Origin: Candidatus Hecatellales archaeon
GTDB taxonomy: Archaea; Thermoproteota; Bathyarchaeia; Hecatellales; Hecatellaceae
Assembly (NCBI GenBank): GCA_003662485.1
Contig: QMYD01000016.1
Span: forward strand, 1 to 12,912
Length of the DNA stretch: 12,912 nucleotides
Direction: 5' to 3'
Numbering within the stretch: the first letter of the stretch is position 1; each line of letters opens with the position of its first letter. The notes beneath the pieces were generated by a model that was given only the letters and a program-made list of their open reading frames with translations, did no database searches and was not told the DNA's origin. Position numbers and translations under genes: made by a program. Below are positions 12,664 to 12,912 of this stretch, in pieces.

Positions 12664-12912
12664 CCTTATCGGTTTTGGTTAGGTTTCTAAGCCTTTCAAC
12701 CCCTCCAATCTGCTTAATGTAGCGGGCGACTGCCGCTGGAACGAGGTTCTCCCAGTTTTCACCCTTCAACATTTTCCCTCTAACATAGGTTGCTGAGTAG
12801 AAGGTTCTCCTGTAAAATTTTATGCCTTCAACCTTGAAGCCTGCCTCGGCGAAGAGTTGCCTGCTTAGGGGGTCATTAGTGAAAACCACGTTGAATTTGG
12901 GGGTGTAGGCTA
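12620..12912 (-). CDS. Nicotinamide-nucleotide adenylyltransferase, archaeal type (partial, C-terminal part)
   Basis: The reading frame runs off the right edge. About 97 residues are visible and the N-terminus with the nucleotide-binding (T/H)xGH motif is outside. The enzyme makes NAD from NMN and ATP. Recognition rests on YTPKFNVVFTNDPLSRQLF, the FYSATYVRGKMLKGENW block (the archaeal S-x-T-x2-R nucleotidyl-transferase signature, with Ser, Thr and Arg kept) and NLVPAAVARYIKQIGGVERLRNL, the normal family ending. A further tail of about 19 polar, Lys- and Pro-rich residues lies mostly in the 44 bases that overlap the SAM hydrolase gene. The GTG at 12889 is internal and not the start. Its neighbour also acts on adenosyl cofactors, but a functional link is not shown. 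Confidence 0.9.
   Translation of the reverse strand, partial: AYTPKFNVVFTNDPLSRQLFAEAGFKVEGIKFYRRTFYSATYVRGKMLKGENWENLVPAAVARYIKQIGGVERLRNLTKTDKVKPSQPKAPLQRPP

Noticed and set aside
1..12912. Very frequent AAGCCT/AGGCTT and GGAGGCT words
   Set aside because: They are scattered through all genes on both strands without regular spacing, so they look like genome-wide codon and dinucleotide preference rather than a repeat or uptake signal. A k-mer count over the genome would decide.

Overview
This window is archaeal chromosomal DNA. It carries an archaeal-type eL37, an Lsm/SmAP protein, the transcription terminator nuclease FttA (aCPSF1), a proteasome beta subunit, an MCT-1-like PUA protein, and the archaea-specific route to CoA (pantoate kinase plus 4-phosphopantoate--beta-alanine ligase). 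SepF implies an FtsZ-based divider, and a UPF0179 protein is present, so a Sulfolobales-like organism is unlikely. A euryarchaeote or a Bathyarchaeia-like lineage fits better, but the exact lineage is inference. The DNA is very compact, with no gene-free stretch over 300 bases. I see no mobile element, CRISPR array, rRNA or tRNA.

Layout. 11-427 (minus): Lsm then eL37. 505-1415 (plus): PUA protein, then SepF, whose N-terminus looks frameshifted. 1409-3992 (minus): psmB then fttA, overlapping by 8 bases. 4129-4572 (plus): UPF0179, a protein with two equally spaced four-cysteine modules. 4514-5278 (minus): long archaeal FKBP prolyl isomerase. 5407-10618 (plus): a tight five-gene CoA operon of pantoate kinase, 4-phosphopantoate--beta-alanine ligase, a hexulose-6-phosphate-synthase/RraA-like fusion, ketopantoate reductase and CoaBC. 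10589-11773 (minus): class V aminotransferase. 11812-12663 (plus): SAM hydrolase (DUF62). 12620 to the right edge (minus): C-terminal part of an archaeal NMN adenylyltransferase.

The CoA operon is the centre of interest. It encodes ketopantoate reduction, pantoate phosphorylation, beta-alanine ligation, and cysteine ligation with decarboxylation. The window has no recognisable PanB, the enzyme that makes ketopantoate by adding a one-carbon unit to 2-oxoisovalerate. In the middle of the operon, directly before panE, sits a fusion of a formaldehyde-handling aldolase fold (HPS) and a pyruvate-aldolase-like domain that keeps its metal signature. I propose, as inference only, that this fusion supplies ketopantoate from formaldehyde and 2-oxoisovalerate. 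The operon promoter carries a perfect 16-base palindrome that could be an operator. CoaBC has Asn where the catalytic His of the decarboxylase domain is expected.

Other themes: all four convergent gene pairs overlap at their 3' ends; about half the genes appear to start with TTG; and divergent gaps carry AT-rich TATA-like elements about 35-47 bases from the start codons.
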